A DNA stretch of 64,000 nt, taken from Kalmusia sp. IMI 367209. Its lineage: Eukaryota > Ascomycota > Dothideomycetes > Pleosporales > Didymosphaeriaceae. This document shows positions 1 through 14,033 of the stretch, in pieces. Both the position numbers and the translations under genes were made by a program. Under the pieces are notes generated by a model. The model had not been told where the DNA came from, searched no databases, and was given only the letters and a program-made list of their open reading frames with translations. Position 1 is the first letter of the stretch. Each line of letters starts with the position of its first letter. The DNA lies in contig JAPEUQ010000009.1 in the NCBI GenBank assembly GCA_027946365.1, forward strand, positions 868,001 to 932,000, read 5' to 3'.

Positions 1-642
1 TCGACCACGCGAGTAGGTCGTACATAGGCTTTCGCTTAACTAGGCGGTCCAATGTCTGTCGAGGACTATAACCAGCCTTGTGGGGTGGTTTGTGGGGTGA
101 CACCTGAGAACCGACAGCCACGCATGTGCAGGCGTGGGCATTGATGCAACAATGGGCTAATTAGTTCGTATATCGTCTCATCAAATGCTCTAGCGATCCT
201 AGAAAGGGGAAAAGATGCCTCCATCTCGGGAGCACATTGTCGTGCGAGAGCAAATGAGGTCAAGTACAGTCAAAATAAGCGGAAAAAGTTCCGCTGCAAT
301 ACCTTGAAAGAGTTACTGTGATGATACTTTACAAGCGGCGCCCCAAGCCGATATTACGGAGCTGACACGGAGCCCAGAACGAAACCAAAGGGTATCGCTC
401 GGAGACCTGGCGTTGAGTCGGCCGCATTTACAGAGCGTAGTAAGGGGTAACATGCCGCACGTATCGTAATGACAGAATTGCCATGAGCCTAGATCGATCT
501 AATGTAATTCCTACCCAGCTACTACTACCGAACTACTGTGATGGATTGACGGCTGTAGATGAATCTTGTAGTGTATTGTGGATCCTGGGGTAGCTCGGCC
601 GACGATATCCGTTTTCAGACCGTCCTAGTACCGTAGCTCTTG
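1..642. other. Gene-less window edge
   Basis: I see no convincing gene here. The only open frame is a 65-codon minus-strand stretch at 66-263 with no recognisable motif. This is the 3' flank of the HET gene that ends at 643. Confidence 0.5.
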
Positions 643-2812
643 CTACTCGATTTCAATATTGCCGATGGCGTTCCCTTCTAGAGCCTCTCCATACATGATA
701 TCTTCAACGTAAGCTTGACCGAGAAGCTTCCAACGTCCTTCGCTTCCTTTCCTCATGACTAGCGGGTACTCACTTCCTTTGACGATCATGATAGCGTCAC
801 CTCTCTCTATCATGTTTGTTGCAATGCCCATGCGGCCCTTTGATGTGACAAAGAAACGTCTCCCGGGAAGAGTTCCGATCAACGCCGTGCTGTAATTATT
901 GCGTAGAGGCGAAGAGATGACATCGTGCTTTCTATTATTGGCCATCTCTTCGATTTCCTGCCAGGTAGGAAGTAAACGGGCAGCAATTTGATCGTGCTGC
1001 AAGAGCAGCTCTAACGTGGAGCGAGTCACCTCCAATGCTTCATCTTGGCTGCTACGTCGGAAAAGATAGGAACTTAGTCTGTCCAGAACGAAGTCTCGAA
1101 ATAGGGGACCGTACTCGGCAGATGACGGTTCCTCGACAGTGCCACCCCCGTTTTGTCGGTTTATAATTAAAGTCCGCCAGAATCTTTCGACAACCTTCTC
1201 TGCGTTGAGTATAGCGTGTGACCCTCCACAAGCCCAATTCAGAGTTTCAAAAGACTCAATCAGGCTTTCTTCCGCTTCCCAGCCGATACCGCCAAGGAGT
1301 GTCACCTCATCTTCTCTAAAACCAGTAACGCTGATGACATTTTCACTTGGATGTAAGATACTAAGGTCTTCCCGATAGAAGTTCCCGGAATTGTAACGGT
1401 GCAGTCCATGAAAATGGGGCCATGGTATTGGGTCCAGCTCTAAACTCCAGTCAGGTATCCAAGAAGGAAGATCAGATATACGACGAGATAAGCCAAGACC
1501 CGCATTGTCGAAAAGAATGGGTCTTAAGCTTGGATGTAGCGCAATCTTGGAGTAAAGTTCTTTGACTGGAACTTTGTAATCTGCCTCAATGCGTAAGTCA
1601 TCTTGCAATCCTAATATCGCATAGATATGATCATGAAGAGCTGAACACGTCTTTCCTCTTGAGAATTCAAGACAAAAGCGAAGGCTTTCCAGGATTCCAT
1701 TGCTTAAAAATCTGCGAGCCCTCCCGGCTTGTGGGTAGAATAAAAAATCGCGAAGATAATTCGCTGCTACTGCACCAGCCCACGTATACTTGTCGATAAA
1801 GACCTTCTTATTATAGTACAGTATTGATACTATACCTATGCTTGAAAACTTTTCCATTTCGTTGACACGGAAAGTCCCATACCAAACCTTTCCTTTGGAT
1901 GGCAAAACACATTCTTGTATGGTCCAGACGCGGTGAAACCATGATCTTCGTAGGAAAGCAGTGAGAAATTTGAAGGTTTTTTCGTCTGGTTCTGGAAAGC
2001 CGCGTGAGACTAAGCTATTGCTTAACGATGACCGACCTCTGAATGACGCGTCGGCGTTGTACGAGTTGTTGAGATCGACATACGTGGCTTGAGAAAGTGT
2101 CGATGCATGGCTCATCATATCCTAGAGGTAAAGGGAGGATTAGTGAACGGAAAACGATGGTTCGAATACGTTCCGGATATACGGTCTTAATCAGAATATT
2201 GGCAATTGTACCAAGTGTCTTAGGGCAAATTGGCTGGCTCTTTTGTCTCCAGGCTATTGACATAGAACTATAAGACACGAAGTTGATCTGTGCAGAACCT
2301 CTCAAGTAGGGCTTCAGGCCACGTACTAAGATAAACCGAGTCTCTTCGCCTTCCCTTCCGAGCCAGATGATGACTTCAGTGCACGAGCGGTAAATTCTGC
2401 GCATCAGGCCAACTTGAGCAGTGCGCTCTTTGAAGTCGGCCTGATTGATGCAAATGGCATCTATCCAGATCCATGGTGTGTCGATGGCTGGAGCAGACGA
2501 AAACTCCCTTAAGAACTCGTAGAGGTTGGTCGTCACCGAGAACGAAGTCCAACAAGGCTTTCCAAGATCCGTCTCTTCACAAAGAAAAATCTGATGCCGG
2601 TCATGCCATTCGTCCAGTGCTTTTTGGTCGGCTTCGCAATCTAAGGGGTTCCCCCATGTGTACGACAAGCAACGGTATGGCAGGGCGGAAGCATCGTCCA
2701 GGTCTATCTCCGTCATCTGGAAGCGAAGCCCGGTTGCATGATCAATGTGTCGGAGAGCACGGATTGATGTTGAGTCTTGCAAAGGTTTGTGTGAATAAGG
2801 TTGAGCAGCCAT
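643..2812 (-). CDS. HET-domain (heterokaryon incompatibility) protein
   Basis: Predicted 702-residue protein from two exons (2812-2183 and 2121-643). The 61-base intron has a GTATAT donor, a CACTAAT branch-like site and a CTCTAG acceptor, and the frame is kept across it. The HET domain is clear: a CLSYTWGN block near residue 50, WIDAICINQ near 118 followed by RRIYRSC, and RRSWFHRVWTIQE near 268-280 just after the exon junction. The C-terminus carries the usual HET tail, with a K(G)RMG block near residue 640 and YVEDIMYGEAL near 685. HET proteins act in non-self recognition at cell fusion and can trigger cell death; the trigger and partner cannot be read from sequence. Unlike the HET relic at 44.2 kb this copy is intact. 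It stands alone, with no neighbouring NLR or partner gene in the window. Confidence 0.9.
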
Positions 2813-3578
2813 GGAGTTTGCTCAGAAGTCTCTTAGGGTAAAATACGGGACTAGGTTTGGGACGCGCAGTCGCAAAGAATCAGAAATCGGGCTTTTCTAC
2901 TCAAGGGCCGCGGGAGGTTGAACAGATTATAGGTTGATGGAAGTGGATTAGTAGCGGAGCGAAAGTGAAGGCGATGAGGAGAGATGGAGATGAGGGGCGG
3001 TGGTCACACATGAGCTGGGTGAGCCTTCCCCATTAAACAGCCTTGCTGACACGTTCGCGCAGCTGACAACTGCACGTAGATCGCTCTTGCTCTAAGCCAT
3101 TGAAGGGTCCTCAACGCCTTGTATTTGAGAAGCTTCGCAGTGTCGTAGGTATTGACTATTCCCACTGCTTCTGTCCGACACCACACGCCTCGTGTGCGTC
3201 CAAGGAATCCACCACACCATGCATCTTTCGCGCCCAATCCAAAACACCCATTGTACGACAACGCGTTATTTCCGCCCCACCAACACATAACCGCCGTCAT
3301 TGCATCGACGCGCTCGAAACGCCAACACTCGCATCAACATCAACAATCAATGTCAACAAAACAATCGCATTGAAACGCAACGAAGTAAATCAATTAAGCA
3401 ACAACGCCTCCCTAACAGAACCAGGTATCAATGAAGGAAGTCCAACGCCATAATGTATACGCAAAACCCCAAACCCAGAACGAACCAGCAGCGTATCCAT
3501 TGAAGCAAAGCCCAGCCCAGCCCAAGTGACCTCACCCTACCATACAGCATAAGAAACGTATTAGGTGAATCGAGGAAA
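2813..3578. other. Intergenic, no gene seen
   Basis: This is 5' flank of the HET gene and 3' flank of the next gene. Short overlapping frames on both strands (for example 3004-3300 minus and 3100-3453 plus) have no motif, and the plus-strand frames are in a C/A-rich low-complexity stretch. I reject them. Confidence 0.45.
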
Positions 3579-4855
3579 TCACGCGACTTCGACCGCCACC
3601 GACTGAGGTTCTGAGACCTCGGCAGGCACACCTTCCTCCTGGACAGCGACAGGCTCGTCCGAGTAGACGGCAATGGCCTCTTCTACCTTCTCGACGGGCT
3701 CCTCAACAGCAGCAACGGGCGACGCCTCGGGCCTCTCCTTCTCGGGCGTCGGGCAGCTGAACTCAAACTCCTTGCTCAACCCGCTCGGCCTCTCAATCCC
3801 CGCATCAACAGTGACATAACTTCCGGCATCGCACCCTTCGCCATAGAACTCCTTGGCGTCCAGATCCCCTAGCGGCTTACGATCCTCATCCATAGCGTCC
3901 TGCGTGATCTTCCGCAGGCGAGGCAACTTGACATGTTCGTGCTGTTGGGCACCCTCCAGCATGGCATCAGTGGAAGTTTGCTGTGCATACGGCTGAGCAA
4001 GGGCAAAGTCTGGAGGCGGGATGTTCTCCTTGCCGCGTTCGAGCTCCTCGTTGCGCATCTTGGTCTCGGCGTCATCATCGGAGCTGATGTCGAGCACGGC
4101 GGCGGAGTGCTCCATCAGGTTGGCAGCTTCCTGCTCAGGGGTGTCCTCGTGGATCTCGAAGAACCACGATTTGGGCATGGACTCTTCGAGCGCGGAGACA
4201 TGGCTGGGCGTTGCTGCGGGCGTGGGAGTAGGTGTAGCAACGACAGGCTTAGGTGTGTAGTTAGGGATAGAGCCGCTGAGTGCTGCATCGATGGAGAACG
4301 GAAGGGCAGGGCTGCTGTGCGAGAAAGATGGTGGATCGACGCGGCGGAAGGGGGAGCTGGAAGCGCGGCGCTTAGACAAGGCGCCAATGCGCTTGTGCTT
4401 GGGCGAGCCGCGGGAGTGGCCAATGGGCGTGGAGTTGGTGGTGTTTGGTGAGGAGAGGGCCTTGCGGACAGACGGGATGGAAGGCGACGCGGTGAGCGGC
4501 GAAATGTTCTTCACGGGGGAGGTCACCAGGGAGAACTTGGAAGGCTTCGAGAATCCATCGCTAGTCTTGGACTTCTTGGTCGGCGAATTGAAGATGGAAG
4601 GGTCCACGTTCTCGGAGTCGTCGTCTTCGAAGACGGCGGGTGCGCGGCGCTTGCCGGTCGATGTGGAGGGACTGGGCTTCAAAGGAGATGCGAACTTGGT
4701 ATCAGACGTGATTGCTGCAAATCACGCGTTTAGTCATTTGACGTATCGACCTCGGAGGTCGAATGCTTACCATTCTGCCTGTTCTTCGCACTCTGGAGGG
4801 CCTGGAGTCGCGGGGCGCCAAGCTCAGCAAAGGGCTGGCGCGTAAAGACGGACAT
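3579..4855 (-). CDS. Conserved Ser/Pro-rich protein with KEN box
   Basis: Predicted 406 residues from two exons (4855-4771 and 4714-3579). The 56-base intron has a GTAAGC donor, a TGACTAAAC branch and a TTGCAG acceptor. The start gives MSVFTRQPFAELGAPRLQAL, which I recall as a conserved N-terminus of an uncharacterised Pezizomycotina family (recalled, not searched). The rest is low-complexity and rich in Ser, Pro and Ala, with many SP/TP sites. Visible conserved-looking islands are WFFEIHEDTPEQEAANLMEH near 220-240, an acidic DISSDDD, a KEN box within GKENIPPP near 257, and RKPLGDLDAKEFYGEG near 303-318. KEN and RxxL elements are known APC/C degrons, so a cell-cycle-regulated protein is a reasonable inference, but no biochemical function can be assigned. 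The C-terminus is acidic, rich in Glu, Val and Pro. Confidence 0.8.
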
Positions 4856-5939
4856 TTTGGCAAAGTTGAGATGTTGCTTGGTGGAAATGCACAACAATGA
4901 CGTGTAAACGTGGCTCCTTTCACGAGCAAATGTCGGGATGCGTGTGAGTTGTCGGTGGTTGAGATGGAACGCGCAAATGGCGGGGCCTGACGTGGATGAA
5001 GCGCGGTGGAGCAGGCTACTGTGTATGTCGTCGTGGCAACGGAACCTCTCTTCTCCTCAATCGAATTCAAACCAGCTCAATTCAATGCCAAAGAACGACG
5101 CAGAAGAAGTCGGATTCTCGCTGCCAACAAGCCCGACACAGGAGAGAAAGAGAGGATGAGCGGATGAGACGTCGAGGGGCGGAGTGGTCTATACACCTCA
5201 TCTACGCGTGCGACTAGCGTGTCTCTCCCGCACAGGCACGAACAGGCTAGGGGCTGGCCGTCTTCGCGTCCACCTCCCCACTTCCAAGGCGTGGCCCCCG
5301 GCACCCTCATCAATGCGCCGCGAGGGATTGGGTGTGCGCGTGCGCCACTGAACACGGCGCGGTCGCGAAAGTAGAACTGCAGTTTGCACGCGCGGATGCT
5401 GGTCGTGTGGGCAGCGCTTCCAGCACTGCGCCCATCTGCATGCCTGGTGGAGCCGTCGTTTCTTGCAGCTACCCAAGATGGCTTGTGAGCCATTGGCATG
5501 ACGCGATATAGCTCGTAGAGGCTGGGTGCTGCAGTGGTCGAGTACGACGGTAGCTGGCCGTTCGTTTCAGCGCGCGGTTTATACGTGCTATATGCGCGAT
5601 GCCGCTGCGAATGTCCGCGTCGAGACAGTATGCACTCGAGCTTGCTCGCTATGCACGTAATGCTCGCAATTCTCTCGCTATCCCAAGACGAAGATCCTCG
5701 ACATGTCTTAACATGTTCGTCATACTTCGCTTTACTCACCAGCGCTTAAACCTGCGTTCAGCCCTTGGAATAGAAGATACCTTAAGAGCCGTCCCATATG
5801 ACAGGTATCCATAGATGGTTGGAGCATCATGCTCCGGGGGGATGTGTTATACATTAACGCTCGATACGTGCGACAGTCGCTGGGTCTGCTCGTCCTAATT
5901 TCATCCCGTCTTCATCTCATTCGCAATTGACCACGTTCT
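4856..5939. other. Intergenic, about 1.1 kb
   Basis: A 220-codon minus frame (5077-5739) and several shorter frames overlap each other on both strands. None has a motif, a signal peptide or plausible splice continuation. I see no gene, tRNA or repeat. Confidence 0.4.
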
Positions 5940-8177
5940 TCACACATCCCTCCACGACCCCTCCGGTGCACTCTGCCACTCAGCCTCCCTATACTTATCA
6001 CCACCCACCACCGAATTAAGCCATGCGTCATTGTCCTCGTCAAACCCGCTCTTATCCTTCCAAGCACCACTGCCAATCACACTAGCACTCCATTCTGCTC
6101 CTCCTTCCACACTTCCCGCCACACTCGCCCTTCTCCCATCCCAATTAACTTCACTCTCCCTATCCTTTACCCCCGCGCTTTCCCGCAAGCTCGCGCGACT
6201 GTCACTCCCCCTATCGCTGCCCCTTTGACTGTCCCCCATATTCCAGCCCGTCCTTCCCGAAGCACCGTCTTGCAAGGAATCAGGCGCGTCTTCGACGGTA
6301 GGAGCCTTGTACGTAGAGTGGCTCACCACAGAGCGAACATCCCCATCCCGATGCCCGGATTGCTCTCGCCCTCCCTCCTTCCAAGAGTCGTTCGACCGGA
6401 CAGGAGAGGGCGCCCGAGAACGAGACCCATTCGAACCCGCCTCAGAGTATGTAGATAGCTCCTCGACTTCGCGGCGCCACGAATACGGTGTGACAACAGC
6501 AGATGTCCTCGAGACCGTCGATATTCGAGGCGACTGGATCGCTGCTGCTGGATTGTTCTCCGCTTCTTGATCTTGGTCCCAAGCTAGGAGTGGGGGAGTC
6601 GGAGAGCGGGTGGGCGAAGATGACTTCTTGTGTGGAACGCGAGAGTCGAAGGCGTCGACAGCCCGCTTCCAACTATCCTTTGAACCGGTAATTGAATCTT
6701 TGCTACAGGATGACCCTCGTTTCGGTGAGCCTCGAGGTGACTGCTTGCCCACATGCACGTTCCACGCGTTCACTTTTTTCCATGAGTCTTGCGAGGCTCC
6801 AGCTGACGTAGTAGAAGACGTTGCATCTGAGTATTTTGGAGAAGACACTGATGAGGGGAGTTTGACGGCTGAAGCTTCCTGTCCCCAAGACTTCCGTTCG
6901 GTCCAGGATTCTTCGGATTTGTTTGCGGATGTTGTAGTTGAGGATATTGTGGCGGCATTCAATGACTTCATTGAAGGCACGGACTTGACTGGTGAAGGTA
7001 GTGGAGATGGCCAGGCGCCTGGGGGAGAGTGTGTAGGCGATATGTGTAACACGGGGGACTTCCTAATCGATGGCACAGGGGAGAGCAACCCGCTCTGAGC
7101 GCCGGTCATGAAGAAATTCGTAGGCGAGATGATACTCGCAGCAGAGGCACTCTCCTCCGGCGTATCTGCTTCTGGTATGGGCGAGAGTGGTTTCGTAGGT
7201 GGTGATGAGCGCCGTCTATGACGATGATGCTTGGCCTTTCGTTGCCGCTCCCTAGAGGTGGCGTGCTTCTCTTCCTCTAGACCACCTCTGTTCTGTTCTA
7301 GACTCGTTGCCTCCACTCCAGTCTTATGAACCTTTTCTTTCTCCTTCCGCTCAAAACGTTCTTTACTCTTCCTCTCCCACTCCACTCTCTCCCCTACCGC
7401 CCCAGAATCATACTCCCCCTCTTCATCAACAATCACAACCCTTCCGTCCTCCCCCTCGATGATAAACGTGCCCCACCGCAAGGGCTTCATGATCCTTACC
7501 CTACCATCTTCCTCGATGCCATCCTTCTTCCTAGCTCTCCTCTCTTTCTTTTGTTCAAGATCCTCCACATGCCTTATCTCCACACGTGCTATACTCTTCA
7601 TCCTAGCAAGACTTCTCCACATATCTCCCGCGAGCGCCTTCTCCATCTCAACGGTCCACTCGCCAGCATCAGCGCTCTCCTTCGGCTTCCCTCTCTTGTA
7701 GAACTTACGGTCGACAACGCCGAAGCCGGGTGCCATGTGAGAAGGGGCGAGCATGTCTGCACCATCGTCGATGAAGCTGCCCGTATACGTGGAGCCGGAC
7801 GTCGCCGAAGCTGGAGGTAGGTTTAGTGTGGCAGTGCCTTCGAGCCACTTGTTTATTTCGGCACGTCCGCCGCACGGCATGCGGCGGTCGAGGCTGAGGC
7901 CGTCGTCTGCGAGGGATGGCGGCGTGATGGACGTCATTGTATCGGATGGATTGGCTCGCGGCCGCGACATGATGAGTTCGACGAGCCAGGCGTTGAATGC
8001 GTAGAGGGAGAAAGTGCCATCAGGAGGGTGAAGCCTTAGCTTTGCGAAGACTTGTGCGAGGAGGTAGGTCGCTTGGTCGAGACATTGCAGTGACGACATT
8101 GGCCTGGCAACGGCGTGGGTGTCGGTGAGTCTTTTCACTCGATCAGTGAAAGGGAAAGGGAGAAATGAGCGGGACAT
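5940..8177 (-). CDS. Hypothetical protein with Trp-containing repeats in its C-terminal half
   Basis: Single-exon frame of 745 codons from the ATG at 8177 (MSRSFLPFPF...). A second in-frame ATG at 8099 (MSSLQCLDQATYLLAQVFAK) begins a better-structured segment and may be the true start. The N-terminal third looks folded: a helical segment, FNAWLVELIMSRPR, then GFGVVDRKFYKRGKP. A charged coiled-coil-like region (QKKERRARKK, then KERFERKEKEK) is followed by a basic HHRHRRR stretch. From about residue 400 on, short motifs built on a SW[K/R] core recur every 25-40 residues (ESWTERKSW, DSWKKVNAW, DSWKRAVDAF, YSWRREVEEL, DSWKEGG, GAWKDK, NDAWLNS, GSWRDV) in a Ser-rich, probably disordered background. 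I do not recognise the family. Coding is supported by the length of the open frame and by its composition. Confidence 0.7.
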   Translation of the reverse strand: MSRSFLPFPFTDRVKRLTDTHAVARPMSSLQCLDQATYLLAQVFAKLRLHPPDGTFSLYAFNAWLVELIMSRPRANPSDTMTSITPPSLADDGLSLDRRMPCGGRAEINKWLEGTATLNLPPASATSGSTYTGSFIDDGADMLAPSHMAPGFGVVDRKFYKRGKPKESADAGEWTVEMEKALAGDMWRSLARMKSIARVEIRHVEDLEQKKERRARKKDGIEEDGRVRIMKPLRWGTFIIEGEDGRVVIVDEEGEYDSGAVGERVEWERKSKERFERKEKEKVHKTGVEATSLEQNRGGLEEEKHATSRERQRKAKHHRHRRRSSPPTKPLSPIPEADTPEESASAASIISPTNFFMTGAQSGLLSPVPSIRKSPVLHISPTHSPPGAWPSPLPSPVKSVPSMKSLNAATISSTTTSANKSEESWTERKSWGQEASAVKLPSSVSSPKYSDATSSTTSAGASQDSWKKVNAWNVHVGKQSPRGSPKRGSSCSKDSITGSKDSWKRAVDAFDSRVPHKKSSSPTRSPTPPLLAWDQDQEAENNPAAAIQSPRISTVSRTSAVVTPYSWRREVEELSTYSEAGSNGSRSRAPSPVRSNDSWKEGGREQSGHRDGDVRSVVSHSTYKAPTVEDAPDSLQDGASGRTGWNMGDSQRGSDRGSDSRASLRESAGVKDRESEVNWDGRRASVAGSVEGGAEWSASVIGSGAWKDKSGFDEDNDAWLNSVVGGDKYREAEWQSAPEGSWRDV

Positions 8178-8388
8178 AGGGGAAAACAAATTTAGGAAGC
8201 TGCAACAATTTCGTGGGCAAACTTCAAATCAAGAGATGGTATCTTGTCAGAAATTCGCCTTCGCCTTCTCCTTTCTCGTCCTCCACCGCCTCGCTGTTAA
8301 CACCCACGAGCGCGATATCTGAAAATAATCGCGGTACAATTCAAGATCTGCTTGTGAACTTCGTCTAAATATGGTATCTTAACAACCC

Positions 8389-9189
8389 TCACAACTTTGC
8401 CTTCTCCCTCTTCTTCTCCTCTTCCCAAGCTAATTGCACCCTCCTCATCCTCCACCAGCTCAACGTAGCCACACCCGCCGCCAACGGAGGACATACCCAA
8501 AGCAAAAAGCTCCACCACACCGGACTTCCTTTCCTTATCTCAGCCATAACTCTCTGCACGTCCTTCTCCAGTTCCTCCTTCCCCGCATCATTCCACACCA
8601 CGACTCCCTTACCCTTCCCCCTCCTCAAACACCTCTCCGCCTTCTCCCTAATATTCCCCTGACTCCCCACGCGGTTGCCAGCATCCTCCTCGCTCAAATG
8701 CGCATCCCTCGCCCTCAACCTCTCAATCTGGATCTTGGGATCCGACACCCCGACCACCAAAATAGTCCCACAGTACCGCTCCCACCCGCTCTCAAACAAA
8801 AGCGGCACATCCAGCACCACTGCCCAGCTCCCCCGCAGGTACGCCCACACCATCTGCTTGTACATCTCCCGCCGCACGGCCGGATGCACAATGCCGTTCA
8901 GCACCTTACGGTCGCGCTCGCGCTGCTCGCCCGCGCCGAAGACGCGGCGCCCGAGCGCGGGGCGGTTGAGCGGGCGGCCCTTGGGCCCTGCATCGGGGAG
9001 CAGGAGGTCGGGTGTGGAGGGTAGAAAGTGCGAGACGATGGCATTGTAGCCTGCAGTGCCTGGCTCGACGACCTGGCGGGCGATGAGGTCGGCATCGATG
9101 ATGGGGAGGGAGTAGGGCGGGCGGGAGAGCAGAGAGGAAACGGTCGATTTGCCGGTTGCGATGGAGCCAGTGAGGCCGAGGAGGAGCAT
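8389..9189 (-). CDS. CAB5: Dephospho-CoA kinase
   Basis: Intronless, 266 residues. It catalyses the last step of coenzyme A synthesis, ATP-dependent phosphorylation of dephospho-CoA at the ribose 3'-OH. The Walker A loop GLTGSIATGKST lies at residues 5-16. The CoaE family blocks follow: IIDADLIARQVVEPG, then RRVFG...NGIVHPAVRREM, then DVPLLFESGWE, and RLRARD in the lid region. After the kinase core the protein carries a hydrophobic segment (about 226-246, WWSFLLWVCPPLAAG) and a basic tail. I read this as a C-terminal membrane anchor, as in many fungal orthologues. The start is the first ATG and sits immediately before the P-loop strand, as usual for the family. The next gene upstream on the same strand is CFIm25; there is no functional link between them. 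Confidence 0.95.
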   Translation of the reverse strand: MLLLGLTGSIATGKSTVSSLLSRPPYSLPIIDADLIARQVVEPGTAGYNAIVSHFLPSTPDLLLPDAGPKGRPLNRPALGRRVFGAGEQRERDRKVLNGIVHPAVRREMYKQMVWAYLRGSWAVVLDVPLLFESGWERYCGTILVVGVSDPKIQIERLRARDAHLSEEDAGNRVGSQGNIREKAERCLRRGKGKGVVVWNDAGKEELEKDVQRVMAEIRKGSPVWWSFLLWVCPPLAAGVATLSWWRMRRVQLAWEEEKKREKAKL

Positions 9190-9616
9190 GGTGGGCGCTG
9201 TATCTGGATTGGGGTAGACGTGATTCTTGCGAGAGACGCGTGCGGTGTTATTTACATGGTGTGTGAGGTGATGTGATTGTTGCGGGGCGGGAAGGGAAGC
9301 TCCATTACCTCGGAGCTTGGGCCACGCTATTGCGGGGGGAAGCTGGATGCAGGTATGTATGCTGGTACATGATCAGGAATTACACAAGAATTAATGTTGA
9401 TGCTTTATTTGAATGTATTGCAGGAAGCAAATTGATGCTGCTATCGTTGCCAGGGGCATGCTACCCCATCGCTGAACGCCTCCTGTCAACCCATCTCGCT
9501 CCCTTGCACAGGACGTAGCATGAGCGAGCTATATGAACCTTAGTTTTCCTTCTCGGACGATTATCCATTGCTCCTGAACGCCAGTAATGCCACAACTCAG
9601 CAATCCTATCCGCATT
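9190..9616. other. Intergenic between CAB5 and CFIm25
   Basis: This is the 5' region of the dephospho-CoA kinase gene and the 3' region of the CFIm25 gene. No feature is recognised beyond short random frames. Confidence 0.45.
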
Positions 9617-10580
<964 letters not shown>

Positions 10581-11119
10581 GACGATGGTGGGGAGTTGCT
10601 CCCAACTCTTGACCGGGAGTGCTTCAATGTTAAGTGTGGCAGCGATCTGTGACAGGGATCTTTGGCCTCAAGCGCGCGGGCCTTTCGTGTTGATTGGTTG
10701 ACCAAACTATTGTGTTCCATCACAACAAATGTCTCTGCCGCCTCATTTGACTGTACAATTGATGAGGCGATATAGCAGATTTTTTTTCATGGTCACATTC
10801 GATGTTTCACGGGAGTTGAAGGTGACGTTCACTTCAATGTTGCTACGTTTCATTGAGGAAGGGTTTCTACTACCCAACAACGCTTGACAGCGTGACTTGA
10901 GTAAGAATGTGGTGTTCATATCAGTATTCATTCCATGTACGCTGGTCATCCTGAGTACCAGCAAATTACTCCGTTTCATAGCTTATGCCCCTAGGTCCCG
11001 CCTTCGGCCTGCAATACGCCGACGTGGTATATGGACGAAGCTGACAATGTCCAGCTGAATGAGAAAATCAAGTGTCAATCGCTACCTCTCAAATTGAACT
11101 ACCAAACGACCAACAATCA
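10581..11119. other. Intergenic between CFIm25 and calcineurin A
   Basis: A 78-codon minus frame at 10743-10979 has no motif and is probably chance. I recognise nothing else. Confidence 0.4.
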
Positions 11120-13164
<2,045 letters not shown>

Positions 13165-14033
13165 GGCGGGCAAATGTTTCTCGCAAGCGTGGGTGAAGCG
13201 TCGAGGAGAACGAGCGAGGAGGCAACGAGGGCGGGTGGGGAGGGAGCTTAGACCCTTTGGTGGCGGCGGGTGAAACTGGGGCCGAGGCTCCTCTACGCTT
13301 GGAAATAAGGCAAGACGATACGCGATGGCATGCAGACACTGGCGGTGCAAACAAGGAATTTGTGGTCTCTGTCGTTGTCGTCGTCGCGTGCTCGTTGTTG
13401 CGCTGGCTGGAGTTGTAGGGCTGAGAAAATAGGCGTCGAGCTGGAGGGGATTACTACCGCTTGGCAAGCGCGCGCGCCAATGAGGAAGCTGCGCAACCAC
13501 GAACATCACCAAGCAAATATACCATGCATGTGTGTACAAAGAGACCACTAAACGGTTCCATGGTCTACGGGGTTGCGATAAGGAAGTCCTAGAATTATTA
13601 GGGATACACTTGCCATCATACATTAGCACGAACCATACACCAGTTCTTCGTATGCCCGAGAAGGCAACAGCAGCCTCCCGTTTCACAGTCGCACAAGGAA
13701 TTTGAAAACCTTCATAACGACTGGTTATGTGATGGCATCGGAGCAAGCATCACCTAACGTGCAGGGTCACTCGGCTTGGAATCACGCCGAACTTATTCGC
13801 TCCAGCAGCTGTGCCGCATTGTGTATGCAACACCATGGCCGTCTATGGAGTACGTGGGATACGTTTGTTACCTAGTGCGTACAACACGACACTCTGAGTG
13901 TACCTTTCGGACCGTTCGCATCCTCTCGTGTCTTCTTATCACAAGCCTTTTCGGACGTTCACATCACTTCATATCACTGATCAGGACGAGTATTGTAAAG
14001 ATAGTATATGCATTCGATGCGAAGTTATGTACT
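13165..14033. other. Intergenic between calcineurin A and the LPMO gene
   Basis: Frames on both strands overlap (for example 13330-13551 plus and 13136-13354 minus). The upstream part, near 13200-13400, is pyrimidine-rich on the minus strand, fitting a 5' UTR or promoter of calcineurin A. No RNA gene is seen. Confidence 0.45.

Noticed and set aside
4291..4845. 184-codon plus frame opposite the KEN-box gene
   Set aside because: Antisense shadow of a Ser/Pro-rich coding exon, and it crosses that gene's intron without effect.
5077..5739. 220-codon minus open frame
   Set aside because: No motif, odd composition, overlapped by similar-length frames on the other strand, no splice or promoter support.
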